In this document: positions 1 through 8,998 of the stretch, piece after piece | How the letters are laid out: each line of letters starts with the position of its first letter | Position numbering within the stretch: position 1 is the first letter of the stretch | The notes under the pieces: generated by a model | Seen by the model: only the letters and a program-made list of their open reading frames with translations | Database searches by the model: none | What the model was told of the DNA's origin: nothing | NCBI GenBank assembly: GCA_946480445.1 | Contig: CAMLJN010000025.1 | Location: 1 to 51,711 of the forward strand | Source: an uncultured Buttiauxella sp. | Lineage (GTDB): Bacteria; Pseudomonadota; Gammaproteobacteria; Enterobacterales; Enterobacteriaceae | Length of the DNA stretch: 51,711 nucleotides | Direction of reading: 5' to 3' | Made by a program: the position numbers and the translations under genes

Positions 1-13
1 ATCGGTTTCATGA

Positions 14-562
14 TTATGCCAGTGCGTCATTTACGGGCTTGAGCACGTTGCTTTCAAACCACGTCAGTTTTCCTTCATCCTCTCCAGCGGCCTGGCCACC
101 GTTCTGGCCTCCGCCACTTCCCGCCGTTTGCTTCACGGCTTTGGTTTTGCCGCTTGCCCTGGCTTCGCGTTTTTCCTGCACGCTGATATGTTCGGTCAGG
201 GTGAACGTAACCAGCCAGGACATGCGCCCGTCCTGCGGCGGCGCGTCCAGTGTTCCGGTAAAAATCGCCTCGCGGAAATTCACCGCCCGCGCTGCCTCAT
301 GTGCAACGCGGTATTTCTGGCGCTGGCCGCTGGCATCCGTCGCGCTGGCCAGCTCAAAGATACGGCGCAGGATCTCCGGATTTTTATACGGAATTTCGCC
401 GGAAACGCGCAGCTCCTTGCCTTTGATGCCCTGCTCGGATTTCGTGGTTGCACTCGTCTGGCCGGACTGGTCTTTGTCCTGGAATTGCTGCGATACGGTC
501 ACGCGCATGTTCTTCAGCAGAATGGCTTCACCGTTAAGCGCCAGTGTCGGGTTCGAGGTCAT
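14..562 (-). CDS. Unrecognised prophage 1 tail-end protein (182 aa)
   Basis: Last gene visible in the leftward late operon of prophage 1. I do not recognise a family with certainty; its place after the tail fibre assembly gene matches small structural or baseplate-associated proteins at the end of HP1-type tail operons. The N-terminal two thirds look globular and beta-rich. Residues about 135-160 are a Lys/Ala/Gly-rich low-complexity linker (GSGGGQNGG), followed by a short C-terminal segment. The ATG at 562 has an AAGGA ribosome site 9 bases upstream, and the gene overlaps the end of the preceding gene by 29 bases, which implies translational coupling. A virion role is inferred from position only. 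Confidence 0.7.
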   Translation of the reverse strand: MTSNPTLALNGEAILLKNMRVTVSQQFQDKDQSGQTSATTKSEQGIKGKELRVSGEIPYKNPEILRRIFELASATDASGQRQKYRVAHEAARAVNFREAIFTGTLDAPPQDGRMSWLVTFTLTEHISVQEKREARASGKTKAVKQTAGSGGGQNGGQAAGEDEGKLTWFESNVLKPVNDALA

Positions 563-1259
563 GTATCATTCCTTTTATGCCGTCGAGATTGTCGCCAACC
601 AGCATCATGGCGGCGGTGTACACAGAGGACTGAAGCGGAATCCCTTTTACCAGCTCCAGAAGCGTGGACGGCAGATCGCCGCTGGCAGTAAACACCCATG
701 CCCTGGCGCTTTTTCCCTGCAAATCCGCTAATCCGCTGGCAATGCCAGAAATCAGGCTTTCGCGCTGCTGTTTAAAATCCCCCATCAGCTTTTTTACGCC
801 CGTCAAATCCGCGACGGCTGCGGCCTCCTGCTGGGCTTTCTTCACCGCTGCGGCCGCCAGAGCGGTGCGGCTTGTAGGCACAGAAAGCGGGATCGCCGCG
901 GGCAAAGTCTGACTGTATTTCGCCGGAATTTGCATTTTCTCCGCAGCCAGCTGCGCGGCGGACTGCGCCAGCCTCCGCACCTGGGTGAATGCCGGGCTGG
1001 GGAATACATCCACAAGCTTGTTCAGGCTGGCCATAAAGCTATCATGCGTCTGGCCAGAAACCATCATGATCACGATATCCGCCGCCCCGCCCGTTCCGGC
1101 CAGCTTGTCAGCCAGGTAGTTGATCGCGTTTACCGGGCTGAGATACGCGCCGTTTTCTGTCTGTTGCCCTACCCCGTACACCCAGGGATGTACCGGGATA
1201 ACGGAACAATTCAGCGCGGCCACGGAATCACTGAATGCAATTCGTGCTTCACGCCACAT
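534..1259 (-). CDS. Unrecognised HP1-type tail-region protein (241 aa)
   Basis: Second-to-last visible gene of the leftward tail operon. The frame is open further upstream, but the ATG at 1259 (MWREARIAF) is the better start: an AGAGG site lies about 8 bases before it and it overlaps the stop of the tail fibre assembly gene by 11 bases. The protein is Ala-rich with long predicted helices around residues 70-160 and no membrane segment or catalytic motif I can name. It keeps company with tail fibre and baseplate genes, so a tail-associated role is the simplest reading. The function is unknown. Confidence 0.7.
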   Translation of the reverse strand: MWREARIAFSDSVAALNCSVIPVHPWVYGVGQQTENGAYLSPVNAINYLADKLAGTGGAADIVIMMVSGQTHDSFMASLNKLVDVFPSPAFTQVRRLAQSAAQLAAEKMQIPAKYSQTLPAAIPLSVPTSRTALAAAAVKKAQQEAAAVADLTGVKKLMGDFKQQRESLISGIASGLADLQGKSARAWVFTASGDLPSTLLELVKGIPLQSSVYTAAMMLVGDNLDGIKGMIHDLEPDTGA

Positions 1260-1683
1260 TGCCAGGCACCTCTGGCCACTCAATATCAGGTGCCTTACTG
1301 GTATCAACACGGTTAAGTAATACCCGGTATTTTTTCCATGCCGACAGACTTGCTGTTTCCGCCTCAGAAGCCATAGACAAATCAACAGCATCCTGAAGCG
1401 GGGAAATAGCTTCTGCCGCGCCAGCCAACAGCTGCGCCTTTAATAACTCTGCGCTTTCAATTTTCTCTTCCCGCGTAGGTGGCGCAATATCAACCCACAC
1501 CATACATTTTGATTTGAGGCTGTAATATGGCGCTTTCCTGTCAGGTGAAACCATAAAAGTTTCATATTCTTCGTCAGTAATTTTTTTCAGGTCAGAGGGA
1601 ACAGGAATACCCTGCTCCTCATAAGAATTGACGGTTTCCTCAAGATAAAAACTATTTTCTGAATTGCTAAAAAACTTGTCCAT
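1249..1683 (-). CDS. Tail fibre assembly protein (Tfa/P2 gpG type, 144 aa)
   Basis: Small chaperone-like protein that helps fold or trim the fibre tip. It starts 1 base after the fibre stop, the usual position for Caudo_TAP family proteins. The C-terminal half is typical of the family: PTREEKIESAELLKAQLL, then a helical stretch ending in W-K-K-Y-R-x-L-L-N-R-V-D and a closing I-E-W-P. These conserved residues are visible at about 90-140. The N-terminal half is variable, as expected, because it matches the receptor-binding end of its own fibre. Confidence 0.88.
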   Translation of the reverse strand: MDKFFSNSENSFYLEETVNSYEEQGIPVPSDLKKITDEEYETFMVSPDRKAPYYSLKSKCMVWVDIAPPTREEKIESAELLKAQLLAGAAEAISPLQDAVDLSMASEAETASLSAWKKYRVLLNRVDTSKAPDIEWPEVPGNVA

Positions 1684-1684
1684 T

Positions 1685-4141
1685 TCAGTAGCCCGTAACG
1701 TTTAAGAAGAATGTACCACTACAGTTATGAGTCTGGATTTTCACCTGGTTTTTACCCACAGGCGTACAGAACCAGTATGACGCGGAGTTATTCCCGCCCG
1801 TTCCGTAATAGCTTGAACCTATACCCAGAATCCCGTTAGGGAATGACGTGGGCAGTGTTACAGTCACGGTGGCATTATTGCCGACAGAGATATTCCTCAT
1901 AGACTGCATAAATACAGCACCATTGCCGTGTGTATAGTACGCACTGTTATTTCCCGTAGTCGTTTTACCTACCCCATAACGCGCGTCAGATTCGGCTTTG
2001 GTGTACGCCTGACCTGCCGGGGTATAGTTGCCTTTTGCCTGATAACGACCGTCACTCTCGGCTTTCGTGTACGCCTGTCCAGCCGGGGTATAGCTCCCTT
2101 TTGGCTGGAAACGTCCGTCACTCTCCGCTTTGGTGTACGCGCCCGTTTTCGGCATGTACCCGGCATCAGTCTGGGTTTTGGTGTAGTAGCGTCCGTCAAA
2201 ATTGGCATAGCTTCCCGGAATAATTTGCCTCGGTGCGGAGAAGTTGCCGTCAGTATCCCATTTGAAATTAATATCCTGTGATCCGCTTCCTTTCAGATGC
2301 AGATGCCACGAAAGCACATCACCGCTTACCAGAGACCCCATTGAAAAAGCCCAGGAGTTTTTCCCCGCAATGGTTGCCTGCTGTTTAATTACCGGATGGT
2401 ATTCACTCGCTCCGGTTGTGGAGTATGAATTAAAAAATGGTGCTTTCGTTTTATATTGCTCCACCCATACGAATGCACCATCATAACCAGCCGTAATTTC
2501 CTTTGAGGCATAAATAGTGTTTCCTACTGTCAGCGGAGTTTCTGATTGCAGCGCCCCAGTTGCCAGGCTCACACGTAAAGGGCGTAAATTGTTATAAGCT
2601 CCGTAGGAATCCCCTTTATTGGTCAGCATCAGATAAAGATTATTGCCATCATTACGCCAGAATGTACCGTAATCACCGTACGCAATACGGAAACTGTTTG
2701 CACTGGCGCTCTGGACTTCACCATTAACCTTTAACGGTCCGGTCATGGTGTCGCCGCCTTTATTCACTGCACCAATATCGCCCGGAGAGGGTTTATTTGC
2801 CGCATCATATTGTTTTACCCAGGCTGACCACACACCGCTGTAAAGGGTACGGATGTAGGTACGGGAACCATTGTAAATCCGGTAAATCTGCGTAATACCC
2901 GCATGCTTATAGACTTCCAGCGAACCGGCGTTTGCCTCCGGATAGTTTTTCCCGGTTTGTGCCTGGGCGTTCGCTGGCTGGTAATACAATCCCGGATCGG
3001 TGAAGTTGTTTAAATCAGCGCTGCCACCAATCCCCGTAGAAAGTTTAAAAATATCGCCAGGGGTGATATTAAAATCAGATTTAAGCTCATGCCCGTTCAC
3101 TTTTCGCGTTTGTGGCACGCGTCCGTTCGCATTGTCATCTGCGGCCTTGCCTTTGTCGTATGCCGCTTTAACCGCTTTAGGTGTCGCAGCCATTGCCTCA
3201 GACGTGCTATCCGTCGCGCTACTTAACTTTGTGAATCCCTTCTCGGTAGTGGTGGCATCAGGATGGTTACGCGATTTTTCATGTGCCTTTAACGCCTGGT
3301 CAGCAAGATCACCTTTCGGGCGCAGATCGGTGATATTGCCATTCGCATCAATACTGGCCACGGCAAAAACATAGTGCTGCACACCGTTTTGCACATAATC
3401 AGCCAGGTCAGCCGCCACTGTGATTTTGCTGGCCACACCCCAGGCGCTGGTCAGGGTTCCTGTCCATGCCACATCCAGCCAGACTTTTGCTGGTTTAGCC
3501 GGAACAGAAATATTCTGGTTAGCCGCCAGCTGCGCGCGCAACCCGCGCACATATCCCACCCCGGCCGTCACGAGATATTGCGAGCCGTTCTTTGCGACAA
3601 GCCAGCCATTCCCCATGAAAGCCGCCGCGCCGTACAGGTCAATATTTTCCAGGCGCTGACGTTCATCCATTGCGGCCATACGTGCGGTAAAGTCAATCTG
3701 CCAGGTTTCCGCTGGCGTGTTGATTCCGGTCTCAGCCTGTGCGCCGTTGTACTCCATCAAAAACGAACGGGTGAGCACATTACCCTGCTGGCCATCTTTC
3801 GTTTTCAGCTTCTGCTGTAACGGCGCATGAACAATCATGGCCAGTGTGTTGCTCGCCTTGTTAATCAGGCCAATCCAGTTAAACGAAAAATCACCCACTT
3901 CCGCGCCCAGTACAACGGAGTGAACCACGGCATTTTCATTAACCACACCTTTACGGCTGACGGCCTGGCGGTGAACGATTTGCGCGGCAGGTGGCAGTGT
4001 TTCCTTGCGGTCAACAGGCTTAGTGGCATCCAGCCCCGGCACGTTGGCAAAAACAAATTCATCCAGCAGAACGGCTTCACCCGTTACCGCCTGGCTTGCT
4101 TTCCACTGCTCAAAGGCCAGTGTGATCGCTGTCTGTGACAT
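1685..4141 (-). CDS. Prophage 1 tail fibre protein (P2 gpH-like N-terminus, 818 aa)
   Basis: Receptor-binding side fibre. The N-terminal ~180 residues resemble the DUF3751/P2 gpH collar region that docks on the baseplate (ITLAFEQWKA, then FANVPGLD, FSFNWIGLIN, and a YNGAQAETG stretch). The middle carries phage-fibre segments with GDTMTGPLKV. Before the tip there is a run of repeated AYTKAESDGRY/PAGQ units at about residues 655-720, described separately. The C-terminal ~90 residues form a separate tip domain rich in Gly, Asn and Tyr. It follows gpI and precedes the fibre assembly gene. Host range should depend on the distal part; the receptor is unknown. Confidence 0.9.
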   Translation of the reverse strand: MSQTAITLAFEQWKASQAVTGEAVLLDEFVFANVPGLDATKPVDRKETLPPAAQIVHRQAVSRKGVVNENAVVHSVVLGAEVGDFSFNWIGLINKASNTLAMIVHAPLQQKLKTKDGQQGNVLTRSFLMEYNGAQAETGINTPAETWQIDFTARMAAMDERQRLENIDLYGAAAFMGNGWLVAKNGSQYLVTAGVGYVRGLRAQLAANQNISVPAKPAKVWLDVAWTGTLTSAWGVASKITVAADLADYVQNGVQHYVFAVASIDANGNITDLRPKGDLADQALKAHEKSRNHPDATTTEKGFTKLSSATDSTSEAMAATPKAVKAAYDKGKAADDNANGRVPQTRKVNGHELKSDFNITPGDIFKLSTGIGGSADLNNFTDPGLYYQPANAQAQTGKNYPEANAGSLEVYKHAGITQIYRIYNGSRTYIRTLYSGVWSAWVKQYDAANKPSPGDIGAVNKGGDTMTGPLKVNGEVQSASANSFRIAYGDYGTFWRNDGNNLYLMLTNKGDSYGAYNNLRPLRVSLATGALQSETPLTVGNTIYASKEITAGYDGAFVWVEQYKTKAPFFNSYSTTGASEYHPVIKQQATIAGKNSWAFSMGSLVSGDVLSWHLHLKGSGSQDINFKWDTDGNFSAPRQIIPGSYANFDGRYYTKTQTDAGYMPKTGAYTKAESDGRFQPKGSYTPAGQAYTKAESDGRYQAKGNYTPAGQAYTKAESDARYGVGKTTTGNNSAYYTHGNGAVFMQSMRNISVGNNATVTVTLPTSFPNGILGIGSSYYGTGGNNSASYWFCTPVGKNQVKIQTHNCSGTFFLNVTGY
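1968..2190 (-). repeat. Tandem repeats inside the tail fibre gene
   Basis: At least three near-identical units of about 66 bases encode the motif YTKAESDxRY followed by Q-x-K-G-x-Y-T-P-A-G-Q-A, with a degenerate fourth copy (YTKTQTDAGY) at the N-terminal side. Such repeats form trimeric shaft segments in enterobacterial phage fibres and are places where recombination changes fibre length or swaps tips. Confidence 0.8.
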
Positions 4142-4150
4142 AAATTCTCC

Positions 4151-4738
4151 CTATAAACTCGCGCTAAACGTTGCGCCGCTGGCTTCCGTGCTGTTCAGAC
4201 GTGCCGGATAAACCACGTATTCCCCCTGATCCCATCCCGCCCGGATAGCCAGGCTTTCAGACGTGATCACTTCAAACTGATAACGGCGGCAGGTTCGCCC
4301 GTACTGCCGGATTATCTGAATCATCAGCTGCGTGTTGTCTGCAATCTGGCTGTCCGTGACGCGTACCATGATCACGTCCCAGTCAATGTCCGGCTGGCGC
4401 TCTACCAGCTCCACGTAACCAATCCCCAGCCGTGAAAAGATATTGACGAACCCCTCAACGGAACCCGCATCACGCGCGTTGATGAAGGCATAGGCCACGC
4501 GCTTGCGGTACAGGCTCAGCGGTTCGCCACTGAAACGGCTTATGTCACGGTCATATGCGATTAAATTGAGTACCGGCTCTGTGCAGGTCAGCGGATCAAA
4601 CTGACGTAATGGCCATGTGATCCAGCTGTACACCTCAGCCCAGTACGTCCGCGCCGTGCGCAATAAAGCCAGTGGCTCGCCTTTATTCATCCAGGACGGC
4701 AGGGACATGCTGGCCAGTTTTTTCAGAAAATCAGTCAT
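4151..4738 (-). CDS. Baseplate/tail protein gpI-like (DUF2612, 195 aa)
   Basis: Baseplate component between the gpJ-like protein and the tail fibre, the same order as P2 J-I-H. The N-terminus carries a hydrophobic amphipathic segment (LPSWMNKGEPLALLRTAR) and the middle has YRKRVAYAFINARDAGS, a pattern I associate with DUF2612 proteins of HP1-type phages. It overlaps the upstream gpJ-like gene by 8 bases. The length is ordinary for this group. The role in linking fibre and baseplate is inferred from P2 synteny. Confidence 0.82.
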   Translation of the reverse strand: MTDFLKKLASMSLPSWMNKGEPLALLRTARTYWAEVYSWITWPLRQFDPLTCTEPVLNLIAYDRDISRFSGEPLSLYRKRVAYAFINARDAGSVEGFVNIFSRLGIGYVELVERQPDIDWDVIMVRVTDSQIADNTQLMIQIIRQYGRTCRRYQFEVITSESLAIRAGWDQGEYVVYPARLNSTEASGATFSASL

Positions 4739-5915
4739 CTTTCAGGCTCACCGTTAAGGAGTTAAGGCGCGGTACGCTCAGATCGCTGGTGATATCCTTC
4801 AGCGAAAATTCGATGGAATCCGAATCCGGGAAGGTTTTGTGCACCTCGCGCCCCAGCTGCGAAAACGAAAAGCGGGAATATGGCCATGTTTTTTTCACGT
4901 CATAATCCGTGTTTTCCCTGAAGGCGCAGCGGATCAGGTTTTCAATCCCTTTCTTCAGCGTGTCCTGCTGCTCAGCTTCAAGATTGCTCAGGTTTCTGAC
5001 ATACACCGTCACACTCAGATCGTGGCGGGTTTCCGGCATGGCAAAACACTGCATATCGTCCCCGTGCCCGTGGTGGCCTTGCGTGTTGATGTAGTCATTA
5101 ACCGCTTCAATAAACGGCTCAGACGTGACCCCGCTATCCAGCAACAGATACGCGTTCGCTGTACCCGGACCACGTGGCGCGTCATGCAGAAAGAAAATCC
5201 GGTCAATACTCAGTCCGGCCACGCTCGCAATCATCGAACGGTAAACCGCGTCCGTGTGGTAGTTCCCCACCAGGTTGAACTGGTTCCGGCAGCGCTCGCG
5301 CAGCTCGTCATCACTTTCTTCATCCGCGCCCGGCACGGTCAGCCAGTCCTCTTCACTGGCCACATGGCTGATACCGTCCACGGCCACGGGCAAAATGCGG
5401 TAATAGCCCGGCGCAAGGTTGTACGCCCCGCCCGTTCCGGTGGCTTTGACGGCCAGTAAAGCACTTGCCGTGCCGGACGGGATCACCACGTCAGCGACCG
5501 TGGCCATGGCGTAAACCTTGCCGTTAATCCTTTCGGTCTGGACTACCGTTCCCGCCGCCACGGTGACGGCCTGTTTTGAATCTTCCTTGTAAAAGCGGAT
5601 CACACCTTCCGCAGCGCTGGCAGGTTTAGCCGTGACATTCACCGCCCAGGCCAGCAGACGCAGCATCTGCCCGCCCGCTGTGGCCACAAACATATTGGTC
5701 ATGACCACCGAAACCAGCGCATCCTTCAGCCACATCACTGGCGCGGTCACAATGGCGGTAATGAGCCGCCAGAACGGAGACATGCGCGACGTGTTGGTAA
5801 TCAGCCCTTCCTGCGCGGCGATGGCGTTGAAGCGGGTGCGCACCGCCTCTTCCGTAACGGGCATCCCACTGGACTTCACCACCTCTTCAAAATCAACCTG
5901 CGGCTTTTCCGTCAT
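4731..5915 (-). CDS. Baseplate J-like protein (394 aa)
   Basis: Baseplate wedge protein of contractile tails (gpJ/Mu gp47 family). Family features visible are the GTVVQ-type segment after a small beta region (AVTVAAGTVVQTERINGKVY), the ATGTGGAYNLAPGYYRIL stretch, and the motif EESDDELRERCRNQ at about residue 198, which is the classic baseplate J signature (D-D-E-L-R-x-R). It overlaps gpI by 8 bases and the DUF2590 gene by 4, so the module is translated as a coupled unit. The C-terminus holds a second beta domain that contacts neighbouring wedge subunits in homologues. Confidence 0.92.
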   Translation of the reverse strand: MTEKPQVDFEEVVKSSGMPVTEEAVRTRFNAIAAQEGLITNTSRMSPFWRLITAIVTAPVMWLKDALVSVVMTNMFVATAGGQMLRLLAWAVNVTAKPASAAEGVIRFYKEDSKQAVTVAAGTVVQTERINGKVYAMATVADVVIPSGTASALLAVKATGTGGAYNLAPGYYRILPVAVDGISHVASEEDWLTVPGADEESDDELRERCRNQFNLVGNYHTDAVYRSMIASVAGLSIDRIFFLHDAPRGPGTANAYLLLDSGVTSEPFIEAVNDYINTQGHHGHGDDMQCFAMPETRHDLSVTVYVRNLSNLEAEQQDTLKKGIENLIRCAFRENTDYDVKKTWPYSRFSFSQLGREVHKTFPDSDSIEFSLKDITSDLSVPRLNSLTVSLKDD

Positions 5916-6241
5916 AGCTCCACCTGTGCTGATATTCCGCCAAAGTCATACGTGCTCGCCGTCACCCATAACCGCTTCTGGCTTTCCTCACTCACATCCA
6001 CCGTACCCGGCACAATGCGTTCATCCTCTTCAATCAGCAGTTCCAGCTGCGTGAAGATATCCGCGCGTAAAGTCGGGCTGCGTTCGCCAACCAGCTGCGT
6101 GGCCAGACCGCTTTCCAGAATGCTGTGAATAATGTCCTGCCCGATACTTTTGCGGTTATTACACAGCTCAGGCTCTTTCCCGGTATTCAGAACAAAATTA
6201 CCGTTTTCAATCAGCAGATCGATGTAAAGCAAATCACTCAT
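5912..6241 (-). CDS. Baseplate protein gpW-like (DUF2590, 109 aa)
   Basis: Small baseplate wedge or hub-linker protein in the position of P2 gpW, just before gpJ. The start at 6241 (MSDLLYIDLLIENG) is chosen over an in-frame upstream ATG because an AGGAG site sits 8 bases before it and it overlaps the tape-measure stop by 4 bases. The sequence D-I-x-H-S-I-L-E-S-G-L-A-T-Q-L-V-G-E-R is the kind of helix seen in DUF2590 and gp25-like proteins. No enzymatic motif is seen. Confidence 0.82.
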   Translation of the reverse strand: MSDLLYIDLLIENGNFVLNTGKEPELCNNRKSIGQDIIHSILESGLATQLVGERSPTLRADIFTQLELLIEEDERIVPGTVDVSEESQKRLWVTASTYDFGGISAQVEL

Positions 6242-8550
6242 GGGTTTAGCTCCTGCCACTCCTGCAATTGTCCCGGTGAAAGCGTTTCTTTCGGGTAGAT
6301 ATTCACCGTGTCAATTTTGCGGCTGTTGTCCGTAACAGATTTAGAATTGCTGTTTATGGTTTTACTGATCCCGCCGCGCTCAACGCCTTTAAGCTCCCCA
6401 CCAGTTAAAAGCACACTGGGGGCAATTGCTGGCGGTGGCTCAGGTAATAACGTGTTTTGCGTTAACTGCTGCGTAATATTTCCGCCATACTCAACCTGTT
6501 TTATTTCAGGTGAAATAATCGCAGACTGTTCAACCTGTTTAGGGTTGAAAGGGATTCCCTTATTTGCTCCCGAACCTGAATCAGCAGCCAGGGCAATATC
6601 CACGCCCGGAATTTTATTCAGCTTTTCAATAATCCAGTTGTACGTTCCGGTAAATGAACCTTTCAGGGTGTCCCACAATTTCCCGAAAACGCCACCGATC
6701 ACGCTGGCCATTTTTTCAAAGGAGGCAACAGGGGAATTAATATCAAAGGCGTTAACCACATCACCCCAGCCCTCAATAACGATCCCGAACATCTCAATGA
6801 CCGTCTGGATGGAACGATAAACCAGCTCAAACGGAGTCAGAACCATGCCAACCGCCCCCGCCACCACACGGCCAAAGGTTTCCCCCGCGCTGGTCACGCC
6901 AGCCAGTTTTTCCCCGGTCATTTGTACCGGGGAAAGCAGGTTGCCAAACCAGCCAAACAGCGTTTTAACGCCATTCCAGACCCAGCCCACCGCCGTGGCG
7001 ATGCCGCTGAATAGCCCTTTAAACGGAGTCAGTGCGCCACTGGCCTGGCTGAAACCACTGATAAAGCCGCTGACGAAAGCCTTGATCGGTTGCCAGAACT
7101 TAATTACCGCCAGCACCACGCCAGCAATGGCCAGGGCAACAGCCGCAATCGGGGCAATCATCAGTAAAAACGAGGCAGACCCCATACGGGCGGCAATACT
7201 GGCGGCGAGCAGTGCGGCACGCAAACCCCGCAATCCGGCAGTAAACAGCTGCGTCACGGCGTTACTGGCGAGCATTGCCAGGCGATTGAGTCCCAGCAGT
7301 CTGGCCATGGGCGCCAGCACCTTCGTCATGCCCATCATCACAAACGAACTGACGCCCATCACGATATTGGCAACAGCACCCACGGCGGCAAAACTCAGCA
7401 GCGCTAACGCGGCATACCCCACCACCCGCGCGATGTTGGGAAACAGCTGCATCCACCGGGCAAAGGTCTGCCCCATATCTGCCAGGCGATTCAGCAGCGG
7501 ATACAGTACCGGGATCAGCGTCAGGCCAATGACGGTTTTAATGGCCGTCAGAATGGCAATAAAGCGATCCCACGGTTTCACCATTCTGGCCGCCATTTCC
7601 TGGGTACGCTTCAGCCCGTCAGCGCCCCCCAGCTCGGTAATATTCCGCTGAAGCAGCGCCACGTTGCCATACAGCTGCTTAACCACCGCCGAACTGTCCC
7701 CAAAGGCTTCATCCAGCTCCGCCTGTGCCTTCAGGTTCCCTTCCAGGCTCTTGCCATATTTGCCCTGTAGCTTCGCCAGCATTTCAGGCATGGACAGCAT
7801 TTTTCCGGTAGCGTCAGTGAAGGACAGCCCCAGCTTTTTAGCGCCATCTATCGCGCCCGTCATAAAGCCTTCATAGGCGCTGCTCGCTTCCGTTCCCAGC
7901 GTACGGCTCAGCTGCCCCAGCACGGCCAGCTGTTCATCCAGCCCGACACCGTAGTTTGTCCCCACGCCGCGCGCGCCTTCCATCAGGTCTTTGATCGTGG
8001 CCATTTCCGCGCCGAACGTCTTGCGCATATAAACCATCTTTCCGGCCAGCTGTTCAGCGAACTGCACTTTGCCCAGGCGTGCGGCATCAGACGCAAAGTT
8101 ACCGAACATCTGCCCCATAAACTCTGACGTATCAGCGGCGGTGGATTTCAGGGCAAACGCCAGGACATTGGCGACTTTGGTCACTTTCGGCAGTTCATTC
8201 CCGGTCAGTCCGGCGATGGCCGCATTGATTGATTCAGTGGACTGAACAAACTCCACCGCGCTGGCGCCGTATGTGGTGCTGAACGTCAGCGCATCCCGCT
8301 GAACGGTTTTCAGCGCTGAATCGTCGATACCTTTTGCAGCCGCCTCATTCAGCGCGTCATACATTTCAATGGCCGGAGACAATGCGCCTTTGATGGCCAT
8401 CCCCGTTCCGGCCAGCGCCAGTGCGCCGCCGCCAATCTGCATAAACGCTGCTTTTGATTTATCCGCAAAGCCGGTCACATTGTTCTGCACCTGTTTTAAC
8501 GGGCGCGACAATTTATCGATCAGGCTTAATGTAAAATCTAACTGTTTCAT
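6238..8550 (-). CDS. Tail tape measure protein of prophage 1 (770 aa)
   Basis: Sets tail length and leaves the tail during DNA injection. The N-terminus has the P2 gpT/TP901 tape-measure pattern (SLIDKLSRPLKQVQNNVTGF), an alpha-helical and Ala-rich body, and several strongly hydrophobic stretches around residues 350-500 (for example VVGYAALALLSFAAVGAVAN) that are usual for membrane-inserting tape measures. The ATG overlaps the TGA that ends the frameshifted chaperone extension (ATGA), confirming both the start and the upstream -1 product. 770 codons is short to medium for a myovirus tail. Confidence 0.92.
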   Translation of the reverse strand: MKQLDFTLSLIDKLSRPLKQVQNNVTGFADKSKAAFMQIGGGALALAGTGMAIKGALSPAIEMYDALNEAAAKGIDDSALKTVQRDALTFSTTYGASAVEFVQSTESINAAIAGLTGNELPKVTKVANVLAFALKSTAADTSEFMGQMFGNFASDAARLGKVQFAEQLAGKMVYMRKTFGAEMATIKDLMEGARGVGTNYGVGLDEQLAVLGQLSRTLGTEASSAYEGFMTGAIDGAKKLGLSFTDATGKMLSMPEMLAKLQGKYGKSLEGNLKAQAELDEAFGDSSAVVKQLYGNVALLQRNITELGGADGLKRTQEMAARMVKPWDRFIAILTAIKTVIGLTLIPVLYPLLNRLADMGQTFARWMQLFPNIARVVGYAALALLSFAAVGAVANIVMGVSSFVMMGMTKVLAPMARLLGLNRLAMLASNAVTQLFTAGLRGLRAALLAASIAARMGSASFLLMIAPIAAVALAIAGVVLAVIKFWQPIKAFVSGFISGFSQASGALTPFKGLFSGIATAVGWVWNGVKTLFGWFGNLLSPVQMTGEKLAGVTSAGETFGRVVAGAVGMVLTPFELVYRSIQTVIEMFGIVIEGWGDVVNAFDINSPVASFEKMASVIGGVFGKLWDTLKGSFTGTYNWIIEKLNKIPGVDIALAADSGSGANKGIPFNPKQVEQSAIISPEIKQVEYGGNITQQLTQNTLLPEPPPAIAPSVLLTGGELKGVERGGISKTINSNSKSVTDNSRKIDTVNIYPKETLSPGQLQEWQELNP

Positions 8551-8998
8551 TCAGCGCCTTTAAAAGCAGTGCTTATTCCGTTTGCAACAGCAATACGCAT
8601 ATTTTCCCACTGACGATTATCCAGCCAGACAGCGGCGGCGATATCGTCAATGGAATCTTCCCCGTGGGGTAAATAGTGGCGGCGTAAAATTAAATACTGA
8701 TCGAGTCCGTTTCTTTCAATAGCCCGGACTCGTTTTGTCAGTTTTTTACTTCAATTTCCAGCTCAGGCGCGTAAATTTCATTTACCTTGCCAGCCAGCTG
8801 CAACGCTGCCCCCGGACGTTTTAAAAGCTCGGCCAGTGCGTCTTTACTCTCCGGCTCCACGATGCGGGTCAGGTAGTTATGCGCCGGGGCAACCTTGTTA
8901 TCCATCGCCATTTCATTAATGAATTTGTTATAGGCGGTCTGGTTAGGCGCGAAAACAATTTCTTTACCACATACAACCAGATTAATTTTCTGTTCCAT
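8547..8998 (-). CDS. Tail assembly chaperone, -1 frameshift fusion (E+E' type, about 150 aa)
   Basis: Predicted long form of the tail chaperone. The short protein's frame ends at 8738, but a -1 shift at the heptamer A AAA AAC (8741-8747) continues in an open frame through about 64 more codons (LTKRVRAIERNGLDQ..., ending STAFKGAE) to a TGA at 8547-8549. That TGA overlaps the tape-measure ATG. The extension contains the RRHYLPHGED segment and helical sequence typical of E' products. In P2 the E and E+E' proteins bind the tape measure and guide tube assembly. The shift is inferred from sequence, not measured, but the site, stem and stop/start overlap agree. Confidence 0.85.
8702..8747 (-). promoter_or_regulatory. 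Programmed -1 frameshift signal: slippery heptamer plus stem
   Basis: On the minus strand the heptamer A AAA AAC (8741-8747) is followed directly by the zero-frame TGA, an 8-base spacer (8733-8740), and then a perfect 8-base-pair hairpin: arms CGAGTCCG (8725-8732) and CGGACTCG (8702-8709) with a 15-base loop. Slippery site, spacer and stem have the geometry of known bacterial -1 frameshift cassettes. Confidence 0.85.
8738..8998 (-). CDS. Tail assembly chaperone, short form (gpE-like, 86 aa)
   Basis: Zero-frame product of the chaperone locus upstream of the tape measure. It is small and soluble, with MEQKINLVVCGKEIVF at the N-terminus and a helical body (AYNKFINEMAMDNK), as in DUF2765/phage tail chaperones. 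It starts at an ATG with a GAGAG site and overlaps the last codons of Rz1 by 17 bases. The C-terminal codons EVKN lie on the slippery site, so some ribosomes extend it into the long form. The short form normally outnumbers the long one in phages of this type. Confidence 0.85.
   Translation of the reverse strand: MEQKINLVVCGKEIVFAPNQTAYNKFINEMAMDNKVAPAHNYLTRIVEPESKDALAELLKRPGAALQLAGKVNEIYAPELEIEVKN

Noticed and set aside
39-731. Rightward 230-aa frame opposite the first two genes
   Set aside because: Antisense to well-supported tail genes, low-complexity Pro/Ser/Cys composition and no ribosome site; a shadow frame in GC-rich DNA. The same holds for the many long frames opposite the sheath, tape measure, araG and gpJ genes.
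1968-2190. CRISPR-like array in the tail fibre
   Set aside because: The repeats are in-frame coding repeats without unique spacers of constant size.
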